Shown piece after piece: positions 46,935 through 54,261 of a stretch of DNA of 54,261 bases (within the stretch, counting starts at the first letter, position 1; each line of letters starts with the position of its first letter). Location of the stretch: positions 1 to 54,261 of the forward strand of contig JABAQT010000008.1 of assembly GCA_019187195.1 (NCBI GenBank), read 5' to 3'. A model generated the notes under the pieces. It was not told the origin of the DNA. It worked only from the letters and a program-made list of their open reading frames with translations, and searched no databases. The translations under genes and the position numbers were made by a program. Source of the stretch: Bryobacteraceae bacterium (GTDB taxonomy: Bacteria; Acidobacteriota; Terriglobia; Bryobacterales; Bryobacteraceae).

Positions 46935-46971
46935 CCGGCGGTGGAAGCGCCTCCCTCCGCTCCACCGCCGG
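46935..46971. terminator. Strong hairpin between convergent genes
   Basis: CCGGCGGTGG (46935-46944) pairs with CCACCGCCGG (46962-46971), and AGCG with CGCT inside, giving 14 pairs with one bulged A and an 8-nt loop. It lies between the stops of the DapA-family gene (plus) and the 103-codon gene (minus), so it could end both transcripts. No T-run follows on either side. Confidence 0.5.
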
Positions 46972-46978
46972 ACCCCAC

Positions 46979-47290
46979 TCAGCATGAGGATGAGATGATC
47001 GTGTTCAAGGCGAGATACGCGTGTCCGCCGTCCGCTCGCGGCGCGATCTCGAATTCCACCAACAGGTGACGCCGCAATCGTACCGCGACGCCCTCCTCCT
47101 GCACGGTCAGCATATCGAGCGTTCTGATCCGCATGCGGATTGCGGAACGGGCCGCGACGGAGAGGATGGGGCGCGACCCTGGAACCGTGTCCCTGATCCT
47201 CCCGCCGCCGGTTGGCCCCGAGTTCCAACGAGTGACGCACCGGCATCCCGAGAGGAGTTGGGAAAGCCATGCCCACGCTGCCCGTATCAT
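46979..47290 (-). CDS. Small hypothetical protein coupled to upstream membrane protein
   Basis: The 103-residue product starts at an ATG that overlaps the stop of the membrane-protein gene by 4 bp (ATGA), the best evidence that it is real. It is arginine-rich in the middle (RSAIRMRIRTLDML) and ends in beta-strand-like segments (EGVAVRLRRHLLVEFEIAP, AYLALNTIIS). No signal peptide or recognised domain is seen. A longer open frame to 47659 reads through the membrane-protein gene in another frame and has nonsense-like composition. Function unknown. Confidence 0.55.
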   Translation of the reverse strand: MIRAAWAWLSQLLSGCRCVTRWNSGPTGGGRIRDTVPGSRPILSVAARSAIRMRIRTLDMLTVQEEGVAVRLRRHLLVEFEIAPRADGGHAYLALNTIISSSC

Positions 47291-47700
47291 TTGCACGCTT
47301 CCTGCGACCACAGGGCCTGGGCGCCCATCATTCCGGCCGCTTCCGGACGTTCCGCAGTCTCCTTTTCCTTGTGGCCGCCAATGATTCCCAGCGGTCTCAT
47401 GAAATCGAACTCGATCAGCCGCAGTTTTCGGTCCTTGTAGTTTTGCTCGTACACTTCCTGCCCCAGCAGGTAGATGGCCTGCAGCGCCAGACCCGCCACC
47501 AGCAGTTCGTGCAATCGCGCCACGCCCACTGCCGGCACGCTCCAGATTCCCACCGTGTGCAACAGCGCCGCTGTTTGCGACAACGACATCAGTCCGACGG
47601 TAAACGCCAACAGCTTGAGACGTCTGCTCGGTCCCCGGTGGACCAGCAGAAGGGCGCATCCCGTCGCCAGCAAATTCGCCAAAATCGTCGTGAACACCAT
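47287..47700 (-). CDS. Small integral membrane protein, unknown family
   Basis: The 137-residue product has three clear hydrophobic spans (about 2-20, 30-52 and 63-80) and a charged cytoplasmic-type C-terminal half (EVYEQNYKDRKLRL and onward). AAAGGAG-like AAAAGGAG lies 8 bp upstream of the ATG at 47700, fixing the start over one 27 codons upstream. It is followed by the overlapping 103-codon gene and preceded by the GH16-like gene on the same strand, suggesting a four-gene unit with the PilZ-like gene. No function can be assigned. Confidence 0.72.
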   Translation of the reverse strand: MVFTTILANLLATGCALLLVHRGPSRRLKLLAFTVGLMSLSQTAALLHTVGIWSVPAVGVARLHELLVAGLALQAIYLLGQEVYEQNYKDRKLRLIEFDFMRPLGIIGGHKEKETAERPEAAGMMGAQALWSQEACK

Positions 47701-47814
47701 TTTTCCAATCTCCTTTTCTTTGTCTCTCTTGCTCTCAGCGCTTTTTCCGGATGAGGGTCCCCGGCAGGAGGTCTCATCCATTCCGGCGGCGGTGCGCCTG
47801 GCCCGCCGCGCGGG

Positions 47815-48633
47815 TTAACTGGTCATCCGCGGGGTACTCGGGGCCGGCTCAAACGAGAACGACTTGATGATCACTTCTACTTCCTTCCCGGCGGAAGGGG
47901 ATCTTCCCTGGTACAACCACAGATTGAATCGAAAATGAAGCCTTTCATTGGAAATGCTGGGGGCCGGTCCCGGATAAGACCACTCATGTATCACGGGTCC
48001 ATCCCCCTCCGCCGCCCGAAACCGCAATCCGGCGGGCATCCACTGCATATAGTGCGCGGTGGTCCCTCCATGAGGCAGCAGAAAGCGCTGCAAATTGCCG
48101 TACGTCTCGGCCGGTTGCACCACCACCTGGGCGTTCGACATCCGGCTCTCGTTTCCGAAATGCCCGACTTCCAGCGCATCGATCTCGTGGTTATGCGGGC
48201 CCGATTCGTCTCCCCATGTGAATGCCCCGAGCACGGCGTTCGCGTCGAGCGGATTCGCCTGCTCGATTTCAAACCGGTACGTACCGTATCCCACCGTTTG
48301 CCTCGATATCACTTCCGCGCTGTGCCACCGGCCGGCCCGTTGCACAATCCTCAGGTGCAGCCTGCCGTCCGGGTCCACGAAAACGTTCTCCGGTGAGGCC
48401 GAGAAATAGTTCGGGCCCGGACCCACCCGTTCCCGCGAAGCCTTCACCAGCCACTGTTGGCCCTGGAACGTAATCTCGCGTTCCGCCGCTTCGAGACTTG
48501 CGGGCAGAGCCCACTCCGCCGCCATCAGAGCCCACAGGTTAAACGCCCGCAGAAACCCCGGAAGCGCGCCCACAAAGAGGGCAAGGAAAAATACCTGGAT
48601 GGTCTTAACAGCTTGTCTTCGCTCCATAAACAT
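47815..48633 (-). CDS. GH16-like glycoside hydrolase, exported or membrane-anchored
   Basis: This 272-residue protein has a hydrophobic N-terminus (QVFFLALFVGALPGFLRAF) and a concanavalin-like beta-sandwich. The active-site pattern ExDxxE of family 16 appears as NHEIDALEVG (Glu150, Asp152, Glu155). Family 16 cleaves beta-glucans, laminarin, agar or carrageenan. Other typical strands are GYGTYRFEIE and AVLGAFTWGD. The loop next to the catalytic strand is shorter than in well-known lichenases, so the substrate is open. It follows the PilZ-like gene by 18 bp. A role in exopolysaccharide or plant/fungal glucan turnover is an inference. Confidence 0.75.
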   Translation of the reverse strand: MFMERRQAVKTIQVFFLALFVGALPGFLRAFNLWALMAAEWALPASLEAAEREITFQGQQWLVKASRERVGPGPNYFSASPENVFVDPDGRLHLRIVQRAGRWHSAEVISRQTVGYGTYRFEIEQANPLDANAVLGAFTWGDESGPHNHEIDALEVGHFGNESRMSNAQVVVQPAETYGNLQRFLLPHGGTTAHYMQWMPAGLRFRAAEGDGPVIHEWSYPGPAPSISNERLHFRFNLWLYQGRSPSAGKEVEVIIKSFSFEPAPSTPRMTS

Positions 48634-48651
48634 CCTGATTCCTCCTTTCGC

Positions 48652-49029
48652 TCACGCAGTCGCATATCCCGTCGAGCAGGCGCCGGCGGCGCGGCTCAGT
48701 CCGAGTCCGCTTCTGAGTCCGTCCGCCTTCGCCGCTTCTCCGGTGTTCACGGAATGCCGCAGTTGAACCGCGACGCAATAAGGACCCGTATACTTCCGGC
48801 AGGACAACACTTCTCCCAACAACAGGTAGTGGGACAACTCGATCTTCACCAGGCTGCGGGACTGAACAGGCGTGCTCATCTCCAGCCACACGACGTTGCG
48901 ATTGATGGTCTCCACGCGCGCGGCCACAGGCTCGACCTCGTTCTCGAGAAAGGACAACATGGCCGGTTCCGGGTACCGGAGACCGGCGAACCTTGTTTCG
49001 ATCCTTCTGGTTTCTTGCTTCGGGTCCAT
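48652..49029 (-). CDS. PilZ-like domain protein
   Basis: The 125-residue product resembles small PilZ-type proteins by its beta-barrel strand pattern: ETRRIETRFAGLRY near the start, VETINRNVVWLEMSTPV in the middle, and LLLGEVLSCRKYTGPYCVAVQL near the end. PilZ domains bind cyclic di-GMP through an RxxxR and a (D/N)xSxxG motif. RRIETR is present, but the second motif is not clear, so ligand binding is doubtful. It is first of a likely four-gene unit. The start is the first ATG after a 370-bp gap; no convincing ribosome binding site is seen. Confidence 0.6.
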   Translation of the reverse strand: MDPKQETRRIETRFAGLRYPEPAMLSFLENEVEPVAARVETINRNVVWLEMSTPVQSRSLVKIELSHYLLLGEVLSCRKYTGPYCVAVQLRHSVNTGEAAKADGLRSGLGLSRAAGACSTGYATA

Positions 49030-49399
49030 GCCCCAGTCATCGCACCCGCGCGGCCAAACTCGACTGGGTCTGTAGCGTGTGGTTAACGTATTGAAAAAAA
49101 GACGGTTAGGATGTGAATAGTCCGGCCGCGAGAAAGCGGGTTAGATATTCGTTGTACAGATCCGAGATTGCCCCCGACGCGGGATGTTCCGCTCCTGGGA
49201 CTCGCCCTGCTCTACTGCCCAGTACAGTGGAATGCCCCGGTTCACACTAGCGCTGGAGCGCCGGCGGCGATAGTCCCATGGAGGGTAAGGCCTTTCCCCT
49301 TCCTATCTGCCGCCTGTTCCGTCTACCTGTACTTTTTGGCTAGGTACGAAAAGCTGTCTTCTCAAATTGAGACACACTTCGCAAGTTGATACACAGCCC
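49030..49399. other. Intergenic region of 370 bp with tandem repeat
   Basis: The gap between the sigma-54 activator stop and the PilZ-like gene holds a tandem 19-bp repeat (49358-49395) but no credible gene. Base composition is less GC-rich than the flanks. A TTTTTTT-containing stretch (around 49095) and several short inverted repeats are seen; no clear promoter was identified. Confidence 0.5.
49358..49395 (-). repeat. Two tandem 19-bp repeats
   Basis: On the minus strand TGTGTATCAACTTGCGAAG is followed directly by TGTGTCTCAATTTGAGAAG; 16 of 19 positions agree. The pair ends 4 bp after the sigma-54 activator gene. Tandem repeats starting TGT near an end are typical of IS21-family termini, so this may be a transposon remnant. 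It could also be a regulator binding array. No opposite end was found nearby. Confidence 0.6.
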
Positions 49400-50875
49400 C
49401 TAAAAGGACCCGCTTCTCGACCATCCTTCGGAATTTACCGGCTTTTCCATCGCGTTATCCTCCATACCGGCCATATTTCTAGGATGTTCGCTTTCATTTC
49501 CAGCCGTAGCCGCCAGCATTCGGTACAGTGTGGCCCGGCTTATCTTCAGAATTTCGGCCGCGCGCAGCTTGTTTCCACCCACCGTTCGCAGCACCTTGTC
49601 CACGTAGCGGCGCTGAGCCTCCTCGAGAGACACCAGTTCCCCGTCCTCCTCGGGAGCGGACTGCGGGTTTCTCATGCGTTCGGGCAGGTCCTTCAAGTCC
49701 ACGAATTCCCCGTCCGCCATCATGCAGGCGTGTCCCATACAGTTCTCGAGTTCCCGCACGTTTCCGGGCCAGGAGTATTTCAGCATGGCAATCTGGGCGC
49801 GGCGCGAGAGGCCGCGAAGCGGTTTACCGTATTGGCGGGCGAAATGCTCGAGAAAGTGGCGCATCAGGAGAGGGAGGTCCTCCTTTCTATCGGCGAGGGA
49901 AGGGATCCGGATGTCTATCATCGACAACCGGTAATACAAGTCTTCCCTGAACCGCTTCTCTCTCACCATTCCCATCAGGTCACGGTGCGTCGCCGCGATT
50001 ACCCGGACGTCAATCCTCCGCGTCACCGGTGAACCCACACGCTGGATCTCCTGCTGCTGCAATACACGCAACAACTTCGTCTGGGTCGACAAGGGCATCT
50101 CCCCGATCTCGTCGAGAAACAGGATTCCCCCGTCGGCATATTCAAAAAGGCCCACCTTATCCTGGGTTGCTCCCGTGAACGCTCCCCTGACGTAACCAAA
50201 CAGTTCGCTTTCCATCAGGGTTTCGACAATCGCCCCGCAATTGCAGGTCGCAAAACGCCTCTGCGCGACCGGACTGAGGCGATGCAGAGCCTTTGCCGCC
50301 AGTTCCTTGCCGGTCCCCGTCGCGCCGGTCACCAGAATGTTGCGGAAGTGGGGAGCGATGCGGCGGATGCGGGCGAACACCTCGAGCATCGCCGGACTGC
50401 GTCCCACCAGACCCTCGAATTGAAACGCCTCGAGCAGTTGCCGGTCGAGCGAGGAAGTCAGGTGACGATGCTTCCACACCGCCACCAGTTTTTCGATCTT
50501 GTCCAGCAGCATGTTGATATCAATAGGCTTTGTCAGGTAGTCGGCCGCTCCGCGGCGGATCGCCTCCACCGCCGCCTGCGGCGAGTAGTGGCTGGTCAGG
50601 AATATGACATCCACGCCGGGATCAAACTCCACAATCTGATCGAGCACCTCCATCCCGTTCATACCAGGCATGAAGTAATCCAGCAGGACTGCCGCCGGAC
50701 GATGCTGCCGCAGCGCCTCCAACGCCTTGGCCGGATCTGAAACCGTGACCACTCTGACATCCTCGCTGCCGAGAACAGTCTCGAGGAGGAGGAGGACTTG
50801 AGGATCGTCGTCCACGGCAAGCACGGCGAAGGAGGGGCTAGTCTGCATGTAAGAGGAGTACTCCACCATGGACAT
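49400..50875 (-). CDS. Sigma-54-dependent response regulator (NtrC family)
   Basis: This 491-residue transcription activator has three domains. A receiver (about 15-130) carries Asp66 in LLDYFMPGMNG and Lys in YLTKPI. An AAA+ sigma-54 interaction domain (about 165-400) has GATGTGKELAAKAL, the sigma-54 contact loop GAFTGATQ and the Walker B segment GGILFLDEIGEMP. A C-terminal Fis-type helix-turn-helix lies near 435-470 (NKLRAAEILKISRATLYRM). Phosphorylation should trigger oligomer formation and open-complex formation at sigma-54 promoters. It diverges from the CHASE3 sensor kinase, its probable partner. A start at the internal ATG at 50848 is also possible. Confidence 0.93.
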   Translation of the reverse strand: MSMVEYSSYMQTSPSFAVLAVDDDPQVLLLLETVLGSEDVRVVTVSDPAKALEALRQHRPAAVLLDYFMPGMNGMEVLDQIVEFDPGVDVIFLTSHYSPQAAVEAIRRGAADYLTKPIDINMLLDKIEKLVAVWKHRHLTSSLDRQLLEAFQFEGLVGRSPAMLEVFARIRRIAPHFRNILVTGATGTGKELAAKALHRLSPVAQRRFATCNCGAIVETLMESELFGYVRGAFTGATQDKVGLFEYADGGILFLDEIGEMPLSTQTKLLRVLQQQEIQRVGSPVTRRIDVRVIAATHRDLMGMVREKRFREDLYYRLSMIDIRIPSLADRKEDLPLLMRHFLEHFARQYGKPLRGLSRRAQIAMLKYSWPGNVRELENCMGHACMMADGEFVDLKDLPERMRNPQSAPEEDGELVSLEEAQRRYVDKVLRTVGGNKLRAAEILKISRATLYRMLAATAGNESEHPRNMAGMEDNAMEKPVNSEGWSRSGSF

Positions 50876-50894
50876 CGGCAGGACCAGGACTATG

Positions 50895-50919
50895 GTTTAG
50901 TAGCCTGGGTTTTAGTAGT
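50895..50919. promoter_or_regulatory. Direct repeat in the divergent regulator promoter region
   Basis: GGTTTAGTAG (50895-50904) recurs as GGTTTTAGTAG (50909-50919) in the 108-bp gap between the divergent sigma-54 activator and sensor kinase genes. The 15-bp repeat interval could place two regulator subunits on nearly one DNA face. Role inferred only. Confidence 0.35.
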
Positions 50920-50955
50920 TTGGTAATCTGCTGCCTTCCGCCGCTCAGGCCGATG

Positions 50956-50961
50956 TATACT
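50956..50961 (+). promoter_or_regulatory. Possible -10 element for the sensor kinase gene
   Basis: TATACT matches five of six positions of the -10 consensus and would start transcription near 50968, 16 bp before the kinase ATG, leaving room for the GGAAG ribosome binding site. No good -35 lies at 16-18 bp spacing, so support is weak. Confidence 0.25.
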
Positions 50962-50983
50962 CCACAAGGTGCACCGGAAGACT

Positions 50984-53254
50984 ATGCGATGGACCTTCGG
51001 CGTCAAACTCGGCTCCGCTATCTGGTTCGGACTCCTTGCAAATATCGCCGTCGGCGGCCTCGTCTCCTATCGCAGCGCTATCCGCCTCATCGAGACAACC
51101 CGTTCCGTCGAGCGCGCCCACTCCGTCCTCGCCGGCATCGAAAACACCGGTTCAGCCGCCAAGACCGTCGAGACTGCCGTCCGCTCCTTTCTCCTTACCG
51201 GTGATCGCTCCTACCTCGAGCCTTACCGTGACGCCGTCTCCTCGATCAACCGGAATCTCGCCAGCCTTCGCTCCCTCACCGCGGACAATCCGCGGCAGCA
51301 GGAGGCGCTGAGAAGCCTCGCCACGCTGCTGGCCGATGTTCTGACCCTCGCCGGAAAACAGGTCGCCGCCCGCGCCAACGGCGCTGAAGGTTCCAGGGAC
51401 GTAGAAGCACAGATTTCCTTAAACCGGGAGAAAGGCAACAGGATTCGGGAGTTGGTGGACCGCATGAAGCATGGGGAGCAGACACTGCTCACCAGCCGCC
51501 AGGCGATGGCGGAGAAAAGCGCCAATTCGTCCATTCGCGTTGTCCTCGCCGGCACGGCTCTGGCGTTGCTGCTTGGCCTCATCGCCGGGGCCGTCATCCT
51601 GCGGAACTTCTCCACTTCCGTCAACACGCTCAAGAAGGGCGCCGAACTTATCGGTTCGGGCAATCTCTCCCACCGCATCAGCACGAGCAGCAACGACGAA
51701 TTCGCCGATCTCGCCGCCGCCCTCAACAATATGGCTGAACAACTCGGGCGCGCCCGGGGCGAGTTGTCCCGGCAGGCCGAATTGACCGCGGCGATTCTCC
51801 ACTCGATCGGCGATGGAGTCGCCGTCATCGACGAGAACGGCAGGTATCTCGTCTACAACCATGCCGCCTGCCGCATCAACGGGATCCCTGAAGGCGAATT
51901 TCCGGCAAGCATCTCCGACCGCTACGGCTACGTGATCCGAGAGGACAAACCTTGCCCGGTGCCGGTGGATGAAATGCCATTGGCGCGCGCCGCCCGTGGA
52001 GAGTTCGTCGATGAGATGATTGCCGGCCTCCGCCCGAAGGCGCCCGGCGAACCGATGCGGTGGGCGCGCGTTACCGCCCGGCCCGTTCGCGACGGGCAAG
52101 GGACACTGCGAGGCGCGGTGGCCGTGATGAGCGACATCACCGGACAGCGGAAAACCGTCTCGGAACTCGAGGCTCGCGAGCACCTGTTGCGTACGGTGCT
52201 CGATGCGATGCCCGTTGGGGTAGCCATCGCCGGCGCCGACGGCATCATTACAAAGGTCAACGCCGCCGGCGCCGCGATTTGGGGCGTCCCCAGGGATGCT
52301 CCGGATTCATACGGGGGCATCAAGGCGTGGCGCTGGCAGACCGGCGATCCCGTGCAGCCACACGAGTGGGCCTTGACGCGCGCCATCCAGAACGGGGAGA
52401 CCGTTCTGCAGGAGTTGATCGGCATCGAGACGCCCGGTTATACGCGCAAGGGCATCTTCTTATCCGCCATTCCGCTTCGGGATTCCTCCGGCAATATCAC
52501 CGGAGCCATCGAAGTAAGCGAGGATATTACAGCGCGAATCCGCATCGAGGAGGAGTTAAAACGCTCCAATAAGGAACTCGAAGCCTTCAGTTATTCCGTC
52601 TCGCACGACCTGCGAGCCCCGCTGCGCCACATCGATGGTTTCGCCGGTTTACTGCAACGGCACGCCGGACCCCGTCTCGACGAGAAGGCACAGCGGTACC
52701 TCAACACAATCTCCGCTTCCGCCAAGGAGATGGGAAACCTGATCGATGATCTCCTGGTCTTTTCCCGCATGGGGCGGGCCGAGATGATGTCCGCGCCGGT
52801 GGATATGGACCAGATGCTGCGCGACATCCTCGAGGACGCGGCTCCTGAAACCGCCGGCCGCGAACTCGAATGGAAGATCAGCGCTCTACCTTCCGTGCAG
52901 GGAGACGCTTCCATGTTGCGATTAGTTCTGGTAAATCTCATCTCGAATGCGATAAAATACACGGGTCCGCGTGCGGTGGCTCGCATCGAAATTGCGGGAT
53001 ATCGCGACGGAGATGAAGCGGTAATCTGTGTCCGCGACAACGGTGTCGGGTTCGATATGAAGTACTCCGAAAAATTATTCGGGGTCTTTCAACGCCTGCA
53101 CAGTGGCAGGGAGTTCGAGGGGACCGGCATCGGTCTCGCCACCGTCAGGAGCATTGTCCACCGCCACGGCGGGCGGACCTGGGCAGTAGGGGCTGTGGAT
53201 GAGGGAGCGGCATTCTACTTTTCCCTCCCATCAAGAAACGAGGAATCGCAGTGA
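50984..53254 (+). CDS. CHASE3/HAMP/PAS sensor histidine kinase
   Basis: This 756-residue membrane sensor has a transmembrane segment near 8-26 and a CHASE3-like four-helix extracytoplasmic domain (about 30-180: VETAVRSFLLTGDRSYLEPY). A second span (about 185-205) leads into HAMP, then two PAS-type domains (about 270-400, 410-515). The dimerisation helix carries His541 in SYSVSHDLRAPLRHIDG. The ATPase domain has LVNLISNAIKYTG, DNGVGFDM and GTGIGLATV. The H-box type (phytochrome-like HisKA) fits its Rcp1-like downstream receiver. GGAAG precedes the ATG by 5 bp; a GTG 5 codons upstream is less likely. It overlaps the receiver gene by 4 bp (GTGA). Confidence 0.93.
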   Translation: MRWTFGVKLGSAIWFGLLANIAVGGLVSYRSAIRLIETTRSVERAHSVLAGIENTGSAAKTVETAVRSFLLTGDRSYLEPYRDAVSSINRNLASLRSLTADNPRQQEALRSLATLLADVLTLAGKQVAARANGAEGSRDVEAQISLNREKGNRIRELVDRMKHGEQTLLTSRQAMAEKSANSSIRVVLAGTALALLLGLIAGAVILRNFSTSVNTLKKGAELIGSGNLSHRISTSSNDEFADLAAALNNMAEQLGRARGELSRQAELTAAILHSIGDGVAVIDENGRYLVYNHAACRINGIPEGEFPASISDRYGYVIREDKPCPVPVDEMPLARAARGEFVDEMIAGLRPKAPGEPMRWARVTARPVRDGQGTLRGAVAVMSDITGQRKTVSELEAREHLLRTVLDAMPVGVAIAGADGIITKVNAAGAAIWGVPRDAPDSYGGIKAWRWQTGDPVQPHEWALTRAIQNGETVLQELIGIETPGYTRKGIFLSAIPLRDSSGNITGAIEVSEDITARIRIEEELKRSNKELEAFSYSVSHDLRAPLRHIDGFAGLLQRHAGPRLDEKAQRYLNTISASAKEMGNLIDDLLVFSRMGRAEMMSAPVDMDQMLRDILEDAAPETAGRELEWKISALPSVQGDASMLRLVLVNLISNAIKYTGPRAVARIEIAGYRDGDEAVICVRDNGVGFDMKYSEKLFGVFQRLHSGREFEGTGIGLATVRSIVHRHGGRTWAVGAVDEGAAFYFSLPSRNEESQ

Positions 53255-53688
53255 ACAGGCTTCGGGACATTCTACTGGTGGAAGATAATCCCAACGATGT
53301 CGAACTCACGATGGAAGCGTTGGGAGAGCACAACCTGGCGAACAAGGTGGTGGTTGCCCATGACGGCGAGGAAGCCCTCGATTATCTCTACCGCCGCTCT
53401 CGCTTCGCTAAGCGTGACACGCGGCACCCGGCCTTCATCCTTCTCGACATCAAGCTCCCCAAGCTGAGTGGACTCGAGGTGCTGCAGATCATTCGAGCCG
53501 ATGAGAAACTGAAATCCATTCCCGTCGTGATGCTCACCTCCTCCCGCCAGGAATCCGACCTCATCCGCAGCTATCAACTCGGCGTCAACGCCTACGTCGT
53601 GAAACCGGTTGCTTTTGCTGATTTCATCAGCGCGGTCAAGGAGATTGGCGCCTTCTGGGCCATTCTCAATGAACTGCCCCCGAGCTAG
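53251..53688 (+). CDS. Single-domain response regulator (CheY/Rcp1-like)
   Basis: This 145-residue stand-alone receiver starts at a GTG within the kinase stop, so it is translationally coupled. Acidic pocket residues are in LLVEDNPNDVE, the phospho-acceptor is Asp66 in LLDIKLPKLSG, the switch Thr in VVMLTSSRQ, and the lysine Lys118 in YVVKPVAF. The slightly longer loop before the Asp strand (LDYLYRRSRFAKRD) is typical of Rcp1-type receivers partnered with phytochrome-like or CHASE3 kinases. It has no output domain, so it probably acts by protein contact or phosphotransfer. Confidence 0.93.
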   Translation: MNRLRDILLVEDNPNDVELTMEALGEHNLANKVVVAHDGEEALDYLYRRSRFAKRDTRHPAFILLDIKLPKLSGLEVLQIIRADEKLKSIPVVMLTSSRQESDLIRSYQLGVNAYVVKPVAFADFISAVKEIGAFWAILNELPPS

Positions 53689-53884
53689 CGGACGCCATGT
53701 TCGTGGTACTAACTTCGATAATTTACTAGTCTTGTCCTAACAAAAAGATGCGGATATTTTTTTACATCCGGGCACCCGCAACTTCCGGGCTCATTTGTAG
53801 ATATTTGTGATAGACTCGTGTTTTCCAGGCTGGCTAAACTACGACGCAAGGGACTGGGCCGGGCGATGAGGGGCCGCGATTCAG
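53689..53884. other. Intergenic gap with weak hairpin
   Basis: The 196 bp between two receiver genes hold a hairpin CGGAT/ATCCG around ATTTTTTTAC (near 53744-53763). The T-run is in the loop, so it does not look like a normal terminator. No gene is seen. Confidence 0.35.
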
Positions 53885-54261
53885 ATGGATTTTCCCGTAC
53901 GCATCCTCTATTTGGAAGACAATAGACGGGATGTAGAGCTGGTTGAAGAATTACTGGCGGATGAGGGAATCCCCTGCGAAGTCATCCAGGCGGAGACGAA
54001 GGACGAATACCTGGCCCGCCTCGAACAGCCCGATTTCGACCTCATCCTCAGCGACTACTCCCTCCCCGGTTTTGACGGCGCTTCCGCGCTGGTGGCGGCC
54101 AGGGAAAAGTGCCCCCACAAACCATTCGTCTTCTTCACGGGAAGCCTTGGCGAGGAGGCCGCCATCGAGGCGCTGACGCGCGGAGCGAGCGACTATGTCT
54201 TCAAGGACAGAATCGGACGCCTTGCTCCGGCCGTGCGCCGCGTCCTCCAGGAAGCCGAATC
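53885..54261 (+). CDS. Receiver-domain protein, cut by the window edge
   Basis: The visible 125 residues form a complete receiver: acidic pair in LYLEDNRRDVE, phospho-acceptor Asp57 in LILSDYSLPGFDG, and Lys107 in YVFKDRIGRL. FVFFTGSLGEEAAIEAL with GASDYVFKDRI is the pattern seen in receivers that precede PAS-kinase or GGDEF modules in acidobacterial hybrid sensors, so the full protein is probably longer. The frame stays open to the last base of the window, so the 3' end is missing. The start ATG follows 196 bp of noncoding DNA. Confidence 0.85.
   Translation, partial: MDFPVRILYLEDNRRDVELVEELLADEGIPCEVIQAETKDEYLARLEQPDFDLILSDYSLPGFDGASALVAAREKCPHKPFVFFTGSLGEEAAIEALTRGASDYVFKDRIGRLAPAVRRVLQEAE

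Noticed and set aside
49042..49056. Possible sigma-54 promoter (GG-N10-GC) before the PilZ-like gene
   Set aside because: Transcription would begin at or just before the ATG, leaving no leader, and GG-N10-GC is frequent in such GC-rich DNA.

Overview
The window is GC-rich, densely packed bacterial chromosome. It looks like a member of the Acidobacteriota, probably the Solibacteres/Bryobacteraceae. The main reasons are a secreted protein ending in the TIGR03437-type domain typical of Solibacter relatives, a large outer-membrane receptor with an N-terminal carboxypeptidase-regulatory-like domain, several Tat-exported versions of normally cytoplasmic enzymes, and conserved acidobacterial hypotheticals. 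The assignment rests on family recognition, not on a marker gene. No tRNA, rRNA, CRISPR array, intact insertion sequence or phage was seen.

Layout. 1-5.7 kb: uvrA and mutY diverge from a 37-bp gap that holds a LexA-like box, followed by an ICMT-like membrane methyltransferase and an L-2-hydroxyglutarate oxidase. 5.7-11.8 kb: sugar-acid/deoxysugar catabolism, with a bifunctional aldolase/short-chain dehydrogenase, two tandem enolase-superfamily proteins with Tat-like leaders, and a divergent GntR regulator. 11.8-12.6 kb: no credible protein, but a dense set of hairpins closed by a long-range 15-bp helix, best read as an unidentified structured RNA about 620 nt long. 12.6-20.6 kb: a zinc-ribbon protein, two aminotransferases, a GAF-like protein, a TPR/SLT lytic transglycosylase, a glycosyltransferase-like protein and an exported acetamidase. 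20.7-31.8 kb: two divergent RND efflux systems with an ECF sigma/anti-sigma pair between them. 31.9-37.5 kb: a microcompartment shell protein, an aldehyde dehydrogenase with an unusual three-part C-terminal extension, an acidic hypothetical, recJ and an RNase H-like/TPR protein, tightly spaced. 37.6-46.9 kb: outer-membrane receptor, U32 protein, TIGR03437 protein, FecR-like protein and a Tat-exported DapA-family enzyme. 47-49 kb, minus strand: PilZ-like protein, GH16-like glycosidase, small membrane protein and a coupled hypothetical. 49.4-54.3 kb: sigma-54 activator, CHASE3/PAS sensor kinase and two receiver proteins, the last cut by the window edge.

How the genes may work together. The aldolase/dehydrogenase makes and oxidises lactaldehyde-type aldehydes, and a microcompartment aldehyde dehydrogenase lies 24 kb away; a shared deoxysugar pathway is possible but only inferred. 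The two RND systems share one visible outer-membrane factor and may share the ECF sigma factor. The regulators at the right end form one two-component cluster.
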